Of a stretch of 64,000 nucleotides of DNA, positions 1 through 11,174 are shown piece by piece; the first letter of the stretch is position 1, and each line of letters opens with the position of its first letter. Both the position numbers and the translations under genes were made by a program. The DNA lies in assembly GCA_030674185.1 (NCBI GenBank), contig JAPXFY010000022.1, positions 47,296,398 to 47,360,397 on the forward strand, given 5' to 3'. The notes under the pieces are model-generated. The model did no database searches, had not been told where the DNA came from, and was given only the letters and a program-made list of their open reading frames with translations. This DNA is from Monoplex corrugatus (lineage: Eukaryota; Mollusca; Gastropoda; Littorinimorpha; Ranellidae).

Positions 1-77
1 GGGGCTGATGGGGATTCGAACCCACAACCTTCCAGTCAGTAGTCCGTTGCGTTAACCACTACACCACGGCGACTGGT
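1..77 (-). repeat. SINE family S1, tRNA-like head (body off window)
   Basis: Read on the minus strand this starts with an A-box-like TGGTGTAGTGGTTAACGC and later has the B-box GGTTCGAATCC, the two internal pol III promoter elements of a tRNA. Nearly the same sequence recurs at 16230-16305 in front of a longer body, so this is the head of a tRNA-derived SINE and not a functional tRNA gene. The body would lie left of the window. Confidence 0.8.
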
Positions 78-194
78 TTAACAGTATATTTCAGTATATT
101 ACAGTATATTGGGATTGAAGACAAGGGTCTTTGCAATATCTGTGTGTATAGATTCCACAGTCCAGTTTCACCATGGGAATAACAAAGCTGATAT

Positions 195-300
195 GACTTT
201 GACTTGACTTGGTTTCGACTTGACACTGACCTTTACCTTTGACTTTGACTTGACTTGGTTTCGACTTGACACTGACCTTTACCTTTGACTTTGACTTGAT
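195..300. repeat. 46-bp tandem duplication in a TTGACTTTGAC-rich stretch
   Basis: Two consecutive copies with a period of 46 bp begin at 195 and 241, followed by a partial third. The surrounding 78-420 is rich in GACTTTGACTTGA-type words and has no gene that I can see. Confidence 0.85.
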
Positions 301-419
301 TTAACTCGACTTTGAGTAGACTTGGCTGTGACCATTGATCTAATTTTCAGTGATCTTTAACTAGGCTATAATCATTGATTTAATTTTGATCTCTGATTTG
401 ACTTTGACTGGGTGTTGAC

Positions 420-439
420 TTTTCTCCTCTCTGTCTGTT

Positions 440-473
<34 letters not shown>

Positions 474-895
474 CCTGCCTGCCTGCCTACCTGTCTATCT
501 GTCTGCCTGTCTGTCTCCGTCTGTCTCTGTCTCTTCTCTGTCTCTGTCTTCTGTCTCTTCTCTCTCTGTCGCCTGTCTGTCTGTCTCTCTTCTCTGTCCT
601 GTCTGTCTGTCTATCTGTCTGTATGTCTCTCTCTCTCTCTTTCTCTGTCTCTGTCTGTCTGTCTGTCTATCTATCTCTGTCTGTCTGTCCTGTCTGTCTC
701 TTCTCTTCTCTGTCTCTGTCTGTCTGTCTATCTGTCTGTCTGTCTTCTCTTTCTCTCTCTGTCTCTGTCTGCCTCTCTCTCTCTTCTGTCTGTCTGTCTT
801 CTGTTTTCTCTCTCTCTTTCTCTGTCTGTCTGTCTATCTGAATCTTTTCTCTCTCTCTTCTTTCTCTGTCTCTGTCTGTTTATCTGTCTGTCACC
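420..895. repeat. (CTGT)n/(CTCT)n microsatellite
   Basis: Imperfect CTGT, CTAT and TCTC tetranucleotides run for about 475 bp. The Leu/Ser/Cys-rich open frames here are a by-product of the repeat. The run also provides a long pyrimidine tract ahead of the AG at 935-936. Confidence 0.95.
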
Positions 896-936
896 CCTCT
901 CTCTCCCTTGTCCCTTCCACCACCACCACTCCTCAG

Positions 937-1021
937 TGGAACCACACCCATCCATCAGATCGTGTCCACAGGAAAACCTCCTGAAGTCATTTCTAATCTG
1001 ATAGAGATGCGTCGTGACTGA
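937..1021 (+). CDS. Candidate terminal exon of an unidentified upstream gene
   Basis: A pyrimidine-rich tract ending in CTCCTCAG precedes a short frame, entered with one base left over from a previous exon, that reads GTTPIHQIVSTG then KPPEVISNLIEMRRD and stops at TGA 1019-1021. The mixed, non-repetitive composition is unlike the surrounding microsatellite, which is why I list it. I do not recognise the protein and cannot see a preceding exon; it would lie left of the window. No AATAAA follows closely (the first is at 1583-1588, inside a SINE). A chance frame is the main alternative. Confidence 0.3.
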
Positions 1022-1236
1022 TCACACGTCACTGGTGCCTAATACGTCACGTCACGTCACGTCACGCGTGTCTAATACGTCATGACAATGTCAGAGCTGT
1101 ACTTTGGGGTGTTAACACGTCACAGGCTGATTTGTGTGTATGTAATGAGCCACGTGGTCAGCACGTTTTGTTTCCTGGTCACGTGCTTTGCTGTTACGAC
1201 CGTTGACACTGATAGTTCTTGCTGTGCAAAGACTAG
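1022..1236. other. Gap without a gene; ACGTC pentamer run
   Basis: Holds a short GTCAC pentamer run near 1045-1067 and otherwise unique sequence. No coding or RNA signal seen. Confidence 0.6.
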
Positions 1237-1770
1237 GGAGAAGAGTGGCTGAATGGTTCAGACGTTCACCTGCCAGTAACTGAACTCGAGTTCCAGGGTT
1301 CGCTTCCTGTAGGGGCCTTGACTTTTCTCCTCAATTTGACCGGAAAATCGAACTGAACTGTCTTGTCCTTGGGAAGGGGACGAAGAACGAGTCGGACCCC
1401 GTGTGCCTTCTGGCTGCGCACGCTAAAGATCCCATGGCAGTTGAAAATCGTGAAGAACAGGGCATTGCCCGGCCGCCTTGGTATGAAACATTGGAGAGAT
1501 AGGTTGACTTCCCAGGTCCCACCCCTTGAAGACCAATTAGCCTTCTTGCCTTTCTAAAGTCTTGGTACAAACAAAGGGTGAAAATAAATATGAATTTGAA
1601 GCCAGGAGAGGGGATGGGCGCCGCCCTCGTGGTGCTGGCCCTGGGAAAAGTTGAGGTCTCTGCCACCTCACTCCCCTACGACCTCAGAATTATAAAACTA
1701 ACTAGGTAGGACCTCAGGACCTGGCCAGCTCTTGGATTTATATGCAGGCTTAAGGCTTGTGCCGTGCTCA
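1237..1770 (+). repeat. SINE family S2, about 530 bp
   Basis: The head carries an A-box-like TGGCTGAATGGTTCAGACG and a B-box GAGTTCCAGGGTTCGCTTCC, resembling a Ser or Leu tRNA. The body includes CATGGCAGTTGAAAATCGTG. A full-length inverted copy lies at 36905-37434 and a shorter one at 57975-58310, with a small tail fragment near 58510-58560. The three-way match defines a dispersed family. Confidence 0.85.
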
Positions 1771-1814
1771 TTCTGGATTTTCTCCATCACATGATGCCTA
1801 TGATGTAAGGCATA

Positions 1815-1872
1815 TGGAAATCGTTCCGAGCGCGGAGACGTCATCTTGAGAAACTGAAACTGAAATTGAAGA
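1815..1872 (+). repeat. Short dispersed repeat, copy 1
   Basis: The segment around GCGCGGAGACGTCATCTTG is repeated almost exactly at 61668-61715, ending in both cases with GAAACTGAAAC-like sequence. It follows the S2 SINE here but not at the other site, so it may be an independent short element. Confidence 0.7.
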
Positions 1873-2320
1873 TTGTGCAAAGAACTCTTCTTCTTTTTAC
1901 CCAGACTAGAGTTCCCACGGGGACTCCCGATCTAAGCATTTAAATTCATACCAACCTGTCTGGTTATCAGAGGGAGCGGAGTGTTGTGTGTATGATCGTT
2001 CTTTATCCCGCCCTAAAGGCAGCCATTCTCCGTCTGCGGGAAACTAAGGAGAGAATTTGGAAGAAATACAGGTGAACTGTTTGGAAGACACAAATAAAGA
2101 GTCTTGAAAAGAAAAGAATTCTTCTGAGAAATAGTTTTTTTTAAAGGGAAACAGAGAAATGGATCAAAACCAACAACAACCATGTGTTTGTCCAAGGCTG
2201 ATATATGATGGCACAGTTACAGTGCAATGTTTCATGTTACAGATCAACTGTAACCTTTTTGACTTTATGTAAATACATGGTGTACACGTGTCATTGTTTA
2301 TGTTACTATTATCGGGGCGA
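1873..2320. other. Gap without a gene
   Basis: No exon, RNA or known repeat recognised. An AATAAA lies at 2093-2098 but no coding exon leads into it. Confidence 0.5.
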
Positions 2321-2605
2321 ACAGACGGACAAACAGACAGAACAGACAGCAAACGGACATGCAGCAGACAGACAGACGGACGGACGGACGGACAGACAGA
2401 CGGACAGAGAGACGGACAGACGGACAGACGGACGGACGGACTGACCGACAGACAGACAGACAGACAGACAGACAGCAAACGGACATACAGCAGACAGACA
2501 GACGGACGGACGGACGGACAGACAGACGGACAGACAGACGGACAGACGACAGACGGACAGACGGACGGACGGACTGACCAACAGACAGACAGACAGACAA
2601 AACAG
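2320..2605. repeat. (GACA)n/(GACG)n microsatellite with higher-order duplication
   Basis: GACA and GACG tetramers are interrupted by the word AGCAAACGGACAT, which recurs about 120 bp apart with the same flanking pattern, showing that a longer block duplicated after the tetramer tract formed. Confidence 0.9.
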
Positions 2606-2871
2606 GCAGACAAAGACAATTACAACCCTTCAAGCCGACATAAAACAGTCTGTGCTTGATGTACCAATGCACGTATACACGTGTCGTGCTGTTGTCACCG
2701 TAGGCAATGAAGTCTACATGACGATCCATTACTAAATGAGGCGGAAAGAGAACGTTGTCGACAAGGAGTGCTCTCACTGTGCAAGAGAAGTTATGTTTAA
2801 TTTTACGATTATTAACGGATCCCGAAGAAAGACAATGTTCGTGTGGCTTGATTGTCATTTATGGAGTGTGT

Positions 2872-3596
2872 AACGTAGCTTATAAGCAAAGGTAAGGGGC
2901 TGGAACTAAACAGCAGGAAGACTGAAGTCATGGTGATCAGTAAAAAACATGAAATCCCCTCATGCAAAATAACAGCAAATGGCACAACCTTGAGACAGGT
3001 TGCTAAATTCAAATACCTGGGAACGATCATTTCATCAGACGGCAGATGCACATCAGAAATCGCCGGCAGAATCGGCCAAGCCAAAACAGCATTCAAGAAG
3101 ATGACAAGCATTCTTACCAACAAATGCCTATCAATTAACATCAGGAAGAGAGTTCTTGAATGTTATATATTGTTGTACGGATGCGAGGCGTGGACAGTCA
3201 ACAAACGAAGCCAGAACAAGATTGAGGCAGCTGAGATGTGGTTTCTAAGAAGAATGTTGAGGGTTCCATGGACAGCAAAGAAAACAAACGAGACAGTCTT
3301 GATGGAGGCAGACACAAGTAGATCACCCATAAGGAAGATTAGGAAAAGACAAACAACATTTATAGGTCATTTTATGAGGAAGGGGGATTTGGAGCACCTG
3401 GTCACAACGGGAAAGCTGGAGGGAAAGAGAGCACTGGGTAGACCCAGGGAGAAAATGCTGGACGGACTTGCAGAGTGGCTGGGGACAGGGAGGGTGGGGG
3501 AGATGCTAGGGGTAACGAGAGATAGAGGCAGATGGAAGTCCATGGTCGCCAACGCCATGCGGCAGGGCACCTGATGATGATGAACGTAGCTTATAA
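2872..3596 (+). mobile_element. RTE-like LINE, 5'-truncated copy 1 with target-site duplication
   Basis: The element (2886-3582) is bounded by a 14-bp direct repeat AACGTAGCTTATAA at 2872-2885 and 3583-3596, the target-site duplication expected of target-primed reverse transcription. The 214-codon frame 2930-3574 is the C-terminal part of the reverse transcriptase ORF: MVISKKHEIPS, YLGTIISSDGR, LYGCEAWTV, then KIRKRQTTFIGHFMRKGDL and GRPREKMLDGLAEWLG, ending VANAMRQGT. The upstream polymerase and endonuclease are missing through 5' truncation. The 3' end is the short (TGA)n tail shared by all clear copies here. The open frame suggests a fairly young insertion. It cannot move by itself. Confidence 0.92.
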
Positions 3597-3939
3597 ATCA
3601 CTCGTCTTAACGCCTTACCGGAACACTTGGCCCTATCGGTACACTTAGCCCTTTGGGCACAGAAGCAGATGTTTTCCAGCCCACACATCCCGACTAACAA
3701 CTCCTCAACAGAAGCACATAGCGTTGGCCCGGTGCATTCCTGAAGCCACATGTGTGAATTCTTGACAACAAGGGATAAGGAAGAAGAGCGCAAACCGGAT
3801 CTGTTACATGTATTTCATCACTGGCACCGGTGGTCAGCCAGCGAGCATAGTCATGCAAAAATTGATACATTCCACTTGATACTGTATGGTACATTCCTGC
3901 CAGTTTACAAACGTCGCAAACATATTCATATACAATGAA
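3597..3939. other. Gap without a gene
   Basis: Unique-looking sequence with no splice-flanked frame, RNA or repeat that I recognise. Confidence 0.5.
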
Positions 3940-3943
3940 TTAA

Positions 3944-4664
3944 GGGGGCAGACCTACCCAGATTTGGGTACCAAGATTGTGATGTTCAGTGTTTCAGTTC
4001 TAATTAACCAATCACCATGATATTTGGCAAGAAGATACCTCAGACAGTATTTTTTGGACTGAATATCTTTGTTGGGGTCTGTGAGTTATGAAAAGTTGAC
4101 AAAAATTAATTAATTAAAAAATGTTCTCACGAAAATGAAAAAATATAGTACATACTGTGACATTTATAACTACACATATATTCATGTTAGGAATTTGATA
4201 TTTAGTGAGCAAACACATCTGTATAGTATGTATGGCATGTAGTAAAATCTTAGCTATTCTATCATTATTTTCTGTACAATCATCACACCATTTTTTAGAA
4301 TAATTTTAATAAAAAAAAATATAATACAACTTTTGATAAAAATGTTTCTTTCTAGCAGAACTGCAAGATTTTACTACCGGCTATAGGTACCTGTCCCTGC
4401 TATATGTGTGCCAAATATCAAGGAAATCGGATGAAAACTTGTGAAAATATTATGTCTGATATATACAATCTTGCGAAAAATCGCAATTAATTAATTGATT
4501 ATTTTTTGTCAACTTTTCATAAATCACAGACCCCAACAAAGATATTCAATCCAAAGGATACTGTCTGAGGTACCTTCTTGCCAAATATCATCTTGATTGG
4601 TTGATTAGAACTGAAACACTGAACATCACATTCTTGGTACCCAAATCTGGGTAGGTCTGCCCAC
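3944..4664. mobile_element. 721-bp foldback/MITE element flanked by TTAA
   Basis: Long terminal inverted repeats run from 3944 to about 4118 and from about 4482 to 4664. The left end reads GGGGGCAGACCTACCCAG and the right end, on the other strand, GTGGGCAGACCTACCCAG. TTAA stands immediately outside each end (3940-3943 and 4665-4668), the target duplication used by piggyBac-type transposases. Inside is a second inverted pair built on GTAGTAAAATCTTAGC and GCAAGATTTTACTAC, so most of the element can fold on itself. There is no transposase frame, so it would be non-autonomous. The piggyBac link is inferred only from TTAA. Confidence 0.85.
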
Positions 4665-4668
4665 TTAA

Positions 4669-4889
4669 GATATTTTCTTTCGTGCACATTAGATTGAAAT
4701 AGGCGGTCTACCGAAAGGATGAAATAGCTACAAATAATTTGTTGGGAATGCAGAAAAATGTCTCACCGTCTACTGTAAAATCAGACGAACCAAAAGTAGG
4801 ACAAGATAAGGAGGCCAAATTGTACCAAGAAATTTTCAAAAAGTGTCTTTATAACTTAATTGTGACCTTTTCCTTTTCATAGATATTGT
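4669..4889. other. Gap without a gene
   Basis: AT-rich unique sequence between the foldback element and the next LINE copy; nothing recognised. Confidence 0.5.
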
Positions 4890-5415
4890 TGACACACATC
4901 AGAAATAGCCAGCAGAATAGGCCAAGCCAAAACAGCATTCAAACAGATGAAAAACGTTCTTACCAAGAAATGCCTATCAATTAACATCATAGAACCGATA
5001 ATGTTATAACGGTTGTGAGGCGTGGACAGCAACACGCAAAGCCAGAACAAGATTGAGGCAGCCGAGATGTGGTTTTCTAAGAAGATGGTTGAAAGTGCCA
5101 TGGACAGCAAAGAAAATAAACAAGACAGTCTTGATGGAGGCAGACACGAGAAGATCATTGATAAAGGAGATTAGAAAAAGACAAGCAACATTTATAGGCC
5201 ATTTTATGAGGAAAGGGAAATTAGAGCACTTGGTCACAACAGGAAAGCAGGAGGGAAAGAGAGCACCAAGTAGACCCAGGGAGAAAATACTGGACGGATT
5301 TGCAGGGTGGCTGAGGACAGAGAGGGTGGGAGATGTGCTTGCAGCAACAAGGAATAGATTTGTCTGGCTGGCCATGATGGCTAACGCACTGCGGCAGGGC
5401 ACATGATGATGATGC
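4890..5415 (+). mobile_element. RTE-like LINE, 5'-truncated copy 2
   Basis: Same C-terminal segment as the copy at 2886, recognisable from KIEAAEMWF-like, VPWTAKK and FIGHFMRKGKLEH words, ending GCAGGGCACATGATGATGATG. It begins further downstream, at the region encoding EIAGRIGQAK, and has an internal loss near 4990-5005 where the segment encoding the ECY-to-LLYGCEAW stretch is shortened. Frameshifts break the frame. Confidence 0.88.
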
Positions 5416-5445
5416 TGTTTGTAACGAAATATACCGATATGTTCA

Positions 5446-5806
5446 GTACAGCAGTACGGCGTTAACACACACCCGCCTTGGGCACAAGAACCAGGGTTCA
5501 AATCACACATTGTACATGTATGGGGATTTTTCCTCTTCCACTAGACCTTGACTAGACTAGTGGTCTTGGTGCTAGTCTTCGGGATAAGACAGTACACAGA
5601 GGTCCTGTTTGAAATGCCCTCTCTGTGCACGTTGAAGATCCCACGGCAACAAGGGGAGAAATTGCTGGTAAAAATCTGTAGCAAAATCTATTTTCATAGG
5701 TAGTTAAAAAATACATGCATACAGAAGAAATGGAGGCATTACACTGTGGTGACGCTCTCTGTCTGGGAAGAGCAGCACTAATTTTACACGGTAAATCCAT
5801 TTTTAT
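5446..5806 (+). repeat. SINE family S3, full copy
   Basis: A tRNA-like head ends with the B-box GGGTTCAAATC near 5490. The body contains CCACTAGACCTTGA, TGGTGCTAGTCTTCGGGAT and GAAGATCCCACGGCAACAAG, words I associate with a common gastropod SINE, and runs into the following (CA)n tract. An inverted relative lies at 14340-14610 and a fragment at 59485-59590. Confidence 0.75.
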
Positions 5807-5807
5807 A

Positions 5808-5885
<78 letters not shown>

Positions 5886-5922
5886 CACACACACACACTC
5901 TCTCTCTCTCTCTCTCTCTCTC
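5807..5922. repeat. (CA)n(CT)n microsatellite
   Basis: A nearly pure CA run of about 90 bp turns into CT; it starts where the S3 SINE ends. Confidence 0.97.
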
Positions 5923-6072
5923 ATACAGACACAATATATGAACAAAAATGACTGATGAAAAACAGAAAGAAAACAGAAAAGAAAAGAAAAAAAAAAAAGA
6001 AAAAAAGAAAATGATTATGATAAGTGCGATAAATATCAAGAATGTCAGTTGTTTATATTAAGTTTATATTAA

Positions 6073-6169
<97 letters not shown>

Positions 6170-6240
6170 AAACACACACACATATATATTTATACACACA
6201 CACACACATTTTCTCTCTCACACTAACACAAACACACAAA
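6073..6240. repeat. (CA)n microsatellite
   Basis: CA run with ATAC and AAAC interruptions, ending about 75 bp before the first recognised exon of the Q-rich gene. Confidence 0.95.
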
Positions 6241-6316
6241 TAAACAAACAAACAAAAAACAAACAAACATACAAACGACAACAAAAACTGTAAAACTTGT
6301 GTATTTTTCCGAACAG

Positions 6317-6569
6317 AGCAATCGTTCAGACTGCCAGGCTCTCGTTACCCACAATTCAACAGCGGAAGATTATCAGCATCTTTATCACGCGCTGACCGGA
6401 GAGCGACCTCTGGCCGCAGCAGTCTTCTAAGGAGAGGAACGATAACTCGTAGCAGCTTGCTCGCATCACGACAAAGCCAACTGCAGCAGTTACAGCAACA
6501 CAGGCGAGTTGCTTCCCCTCAAAGAAGTCTTCTCTCTAGTCGATTTCTCTCCCTTTATCCTGCTGATCG
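6317..6569 (+). CDS. Q-rich gene, first recognised exon
   Basis: The only open frame reads QSFRLPGSRYPQF at the start, is rich in Arg, Ser and Leu, contains SQLQQLQQHRR, and ends SRFLSLYPADR at the donor CG|GTAAGC. The acceptor may be the AG at 6315-6316 or 6317-6318. It leaves two bases, which fit the next exon only if that begins at 10916; the joined words (SLYPADR, ILSRSRLYPQQ) are similar in style. There is no start codon or signal peptide here, so at least one earlier exon exists upstream, and I could not find it. Membership in the gene is inferred from order, phase and composition. Confidence 0.55.
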
Positions 6570-7462
6570 GTAAGCATCATTGACAAGATCAACGTTTGAT
6601 CTGTCTCTATCTCTGTCTGTCTGTCTGTATCTCTCTGTCTCTCTGTAACTGTCTGTCTGTCTGTCTGTCTCTGTTTAATTACTCACTGATCAGCTTTTAG
6701 TCTTCTTTTTTTAGAACGGATAGGCGGTCCATTTTTGCGTAGATCCTCCAGCCAGTGCATATGCAATGTTTTTCTCATTGTGTGTCAGTTGTGGTGTGAC
6801 TTGCTCAATGTTCTTGTTGGTTAGTATTTACGAGATTTCGCCGAATAAATGGTCGCATGATGTATCTTACATTTACGAGATTTCGCCGAATAAATGGTCG
6901 CATAATGTATCTTACACCTCTTGATAAGTGGCTATAGCCTAAACTAATAAATCACGTGAAGTTCGTTTATTTATTTGTTATTCAATTTTCAGTAACAAAA
7001 AAAAATAGCCAAAACCAATAGATCACCTGAAGTTCGTATATTTATTTGTTATTTAATTTTCAATAAAACAATCCATAAAATGTTATTGAAATTTCTTTTT
7101 AATCTGCTTACAATTAAAAATGGTCAAGCCATTCCGATATATCCTATTTATACAGGAAAAACTAAAGTTTGTACCTTTTAGTGTCACTGTCACCCTGAAG
7201 AAGCATCTGGTGAAACTTGACGATAATGAAGGAAAATGATAGACTGTCGTAAGAGTGAAAACAGGATTTAGACATTGTTAGACATTCCTGGCAATGTGAA
7301 TGTTGTCAGACGTTCATGTCAAAGTGCTCTTCACACACCTTCTTTAAGAAGAAGAAAAAAAAAAAGCTGACTTCAAGCCTTTTCGGAACCGTGTGACCTT
7401 AACCTTGACGCCATGACGCCATGACCGCTAGGCTGATACATTCGCGACTCGACGTCCCCGCT
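6570..7462. other. Intron 1, left part, with two tandem duplications
   Basis: Holds a short (CTGT)n run at 6605-6670, a 45-bp direct duplication (6826-6870 and 6871-6915, containing GAGATTTCGCCGAATAAATG) and a 71-bp duplication (6934-7004 and 7005-7070). The rest looks unique. Confidence 0.8.
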
Positions 7463-7473
7463 CACACACACAC

Positions 7474-7570
<97 letters not shown>

Positions 7571-7885
7571 GTATGTATATATATATACATATACACACAC
7601 ATATGTACACACACACACAAACACACACATACACACACAGACATATACACACACATACACACACACATACACACACACACATACACACGCACACACGCAC
7701 AAACACACATACACACACACACACACACGTACACACACAGACATATACACACACACATACACACGCACAAACACACACACACACACACATACACACACAC
7801 GTACACACACATACACACACACATACATACATACATACACATACATACATACATACATACACACACACGCACGTGTGCACGCGCG

Positions 7886-7934
<49 letters not shown>

Positions 7935-7960
7935 CACACACACACACACACACACAAAAG
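7463..7960. repeat. Compound (CA)n/(ATAC)n microsatellite
   Basis: About 500 bp of CA with TA, ATAC and CGCA interruptions, in intron 1. All six frames are open over most of it, giving spurious His/Thr and Cys/Val frames. Confidence 0.97.
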
Positions 7961-7971
7961 ACGAAATTCGG

Positions 7972-8143
7972 CTATGTAGTTCCAATGTTCCCAATGAACC
8001 CACACAACACGCTTAACTCTGAGTAACAGATGGTCAGGGCCGAAAAACTCGACAATCATTTTCATTTGGACTGATAGGGGGCTCGAACCCATGAACTCTC
8101 AGTTAACAGTCCGTTGGTCTAGCCACTTCCCCATGTTGACGAC
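7972..8143 (-). repeat. SINE family S1, diverged truncated copy
   Basis: On the minus strand it has a tRNA-like head with a B-box-like GGTTCGAGCCCC followed by the S1 body (the words around CAATGAACCC and AGGGCCGA match 16150-16220). A poly(C) run follows at 8155-8172. Confidence 0.75.
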
Positions 8144-8344
8144 GAAACATTATTCCCCCCCCCCCCCCCCCCGCTAGACATGACCAAGACGTCTTGTAAG
8201 ATTCGTATGAAAGTCCGTTGTTTTTCAAAAGACGGTCATCATTGTTGTCATCAGAATGGTCCAAGGACGTCAGTTGGTCCCTCAACAATCCTTGGTGAGA
8301 AAACTGGGACAACGGGTTGGCGTCAAGACTGCTTTTAATGACGT

Positions 8345-9640
8345 TCTCTCTACAGGTAATGTAATGTAATGTCATGTCATGTCATGTAATATAACAATGT
8401 AATATAACGATGTAATGTAATGTAATGAAATGCCATGTAATTTAATGTAATGTAATGCCATGTCATTTATGTAATGTAATGTAATGCCATGTCATTTAGT
8501 GTAATGCAATGTAATGTAATGTAATGCCATGTCATTTAGTGTAATGTGGTGAAATGTAATGCCATGTCATTTAGTGTAATGTGGTGAAATGTAATACCAT
8601 GTCATTTAGTGTAATGTGGTGAAATGTAATACCATGTCATTTAGTGTAATGTGGTGAAATGTAATACCATGTCATTTAGTGTAATGTGGTGAAATGTAAT
8701 ACCATGTCATTTAGTGTAATGTGGTGAAATGTAATACCATGTCATTTAGTGTAATGTGGTGAAATGTAATACCATGTCATTTAGTGTAATGTGGAGAAAT
8801 GTAATGCCATGTCATTTAGTGTAATGTGGAGAAATGTAATGCCATGTCATTTAGTGTAATGTGGTGAAATGTAATACCATGTCATTTAGTGTAATGTGGT
8901 GAAATGTAATGCCATGTCATTTGTGTAATGTGATGTAATGTAATGAAATACCATGTCATTTAATGTAATGTAATGCCATGTCATTTAGTGTAACGTGGTG
9001 AAATGTAATGCCATGTCATTTGTGTAATGTGATGTAATGTAATGAAATACCATGTCATTTAATGTAATGTAATGTAATGTAATGCCATGTCATTTAGTGT
9101 AACTTGGTGAAATGTAATGCCATGTCATTTAGTGTAATGTAATGTAATGTAATGAAATACCATGTCATTTAATGTAATGTAATGTAATGCCATGTCATTT
9201 AATGTAATGTAATGTAATGCCATGTCATTTAATGTAATGTAATGTAATGTAATGTAATGCCATGTCATTTAATGTAATGTAATGTAATGCCATGTCATTT
9301 AATGTAATGTAATGTAATGTAATGTAATACCATGTAATTTAATGTAATGTAATGCCATGTCATTTAATGTAATGTAATGTAATGTAATGTAATACCATGT
9401 AATTTAATGTAATGTAATGCCATGTCATTTAATGTAATGTAATGTAATGTAATGTAATACCATGTAATTTAATGTAATGTAATGCCATGTCATTTGTGTA
9501 ATGTAATGTAATGAAATGCCATGTCATTTAATGTAATGTAATGTAATGTAATGTGATGTCATTTACTGTAATGCCATGTGATGTCATGTAATTAATGTAA
9601 TGTCATATAACATAATCTTATGTCATGAAATGTCATTACC
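8345..9640. repeat. 35-bp minisatellite grown from TAATG pentamers
   Basis: The array mixes simple (TAATG)n with a 35-bp unit containing CCATGTCATTTAGTG, TAATGTGGTGAAAT and GTAAT. Between about 8545 and 8930 the 35-bp unit repeats regularly; on both sides it grades into shorter (TAATG)n plus CCATGTCATTTAATG units. It lies in intron 1. No coding function is likely. Confidence 0.95.
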
Positions 9641-10200
9641 GTGCAAACAGTTGCGTTATATTGCAAGGTAGCACGGTTTATGAGAAGGCTCAAGTACATC
9701 TGGTACCTTTGAGTTCAGCCCTTAAGGATTGTATGTAGCGATTATGTCGCTCTTAGTTCATGGCAAAAAGACCTAACCCCACAAACGAAGGAGGCGGGGT
9801 CTTAAGGCGTCCCTTACCTCCTTGATGGCTCCTTCATAGGTTAACAAGAAACACCGATGGCGGTTGATGGGACCCAGAGCACCAATGCCTTACAACTCTC
9901 CGCATAATCACCTCCCAAGCTCCCAACGCCACTCGACAGCCATTTCATCAAGCAAAGGGGAGGGGGGGGGGGGGACGGGGGCTGTCCATGCCTTGCATGA
10001 CCTATTTGGACCCAGTCATCAGTCACCTCGTTTACAAACCGAATGTCAAGGTGGGAGATGACAAACACTGGCACAGGGTTTCTTAAAGGTGTGGCCTCAC
10101 CGAGTGCCACGTTGTCCCATCCTGAAAAAAAAACCCCCATCGCAGGTCGGCCAGGGACTGCTTATTCATCAGAGCAAACCTGGCTTATCTGGCAACAAAT
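9641..10200. other. Gap in intron 1 without an exon
   Basis: Contains a poly(G) run at about 9959-9974 and poly(A) at 10125-10133. No splice-flanked frame that fits the gene was seen. Confidence 0.5.
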
Positions 10201-10204
10201 CTCA

Positions 10205-10715
10205 ATATCCAATGGCCTTCTGTCAAGACAACAGCTTACTACATACCTTCCTGCAGAAAGCCCAAGTAAAATGGACCGGACATGCGGTGAGAATGTCTGA
10301 AAATCGACTATCAAAACAACTTGTGTATGGAGAGCTGAGCCAGGGGAAGCGCTCAGTTTGTGGCCAAAAGAAACACTTTAAAGATTGCCTCAAAGTATCC
10401 ATCAACGACCTGGGCATCAACCCCAATATCTCGGAGACGCTTGCACTTGATCCAACAAACTGGCGAGGCAAGTTAACCATCGGAGCAAAAGCAGCAGGGA
10501 GAAGACGTACAGCAGAGGCTCGAAGAAAACGAGAAGCGTGCAAGGCTCGAGCGATCTACAATTCTACAGTTGCACTAACCCATGTTTGCCCTACGTGTGG
10601 GTGAGCCTCCCTGGCCTCACCAGCTACCTCCGGACCCACAATCATCAATACCCCAGTCAAGATGGAAGTCGCGGTCTTCTTCGACAACGAAGAACAAACA
10701 ACATTAAACTTTAGA
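10205..10715 (+). mobile_element. LINE C-terminal fragment with zinc-finger tail
   Basis: The frame contains VKWTGHAVRMSENRLSKQL, YGELSQGKRSVCGQKKHFKD and RRTAEARRKREACKARA, then HVCPTCG; after a frameshift it continues PGLTSYLRTH. This is the C-terminal region of non-LTR reverse transcriptases that end in a CxxC...HxxxH finger. It is unrelated in detail to the RTE-like copies in this window. It is 5'-truncated and decayed, and lies in intron 1 just before exon 2. Confidence 0.85.
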
Positions 10716-10915
10716 ACAAGTGATCCTGATGAGGCCACAACTGGCCCCACGTCAGTATTGACCCAAAGTCAAACTGACGCCATTACCAGCCAAGACATAA
10801 AGACAGAAAAGAAATAAATGCAAATATAAAAACAAGCACTTTGTATTAATGAGCATTCATGAATACTAATAAAGTGAATGTTTTTTTTTTTTAATTTTCC
10901 AGCCGGTTCCCTTAG

Positions 10916-11011
10916 CATCCTGTCACGGAGCAGGTTATACCCACAACAGTCCAAGACGCCGCTGCCGTCAACCCAGAGAAGTGCTCAGCAACAAGACTAT
11001 CTCTCTGGGAC

Positions 11012-11050
<39 letters not shown>

Positions 11051-11141
11051 GCAACAACAACAACAACGCCGACACAGTCAGCAACCGCAACAGCAACAGT
11101 ATCAGCTGCAGCAACAACAACAATATAACAATGGTCTCCAG

Positions 11142-11174
<33 letters not shown>

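Noticed and set aside
1..77. Functional tRNA genes at 1-77, 16230-16305, 22750-22830, 37355-37434
   Set aside because: Box A and B are present but arms do not pair properly, and each head is followed by a body repeated elsewhere, so these are SINEs.
7463..7960. His/Thr and Cys/Val frames in this and other (CA)n or (GT)n tracts
   Set aside because: They are direct translations of dinucleotide repeats, open in every frame.
8545..8930. CRISPR-like regular repeats
   Set aside because: The units are contiguous with no unique spacers, and the DNA is animal nuclear DNA.
10903..10915. Exon 2 starting at 10903 after TTTTAATTTTCCAG
   Set aside because: Joined to the 6569 donor it would give an immediate in-frame stop. 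It would stand only if another exon lies between or exon 1 has an indel, so it is kept as an alternative.
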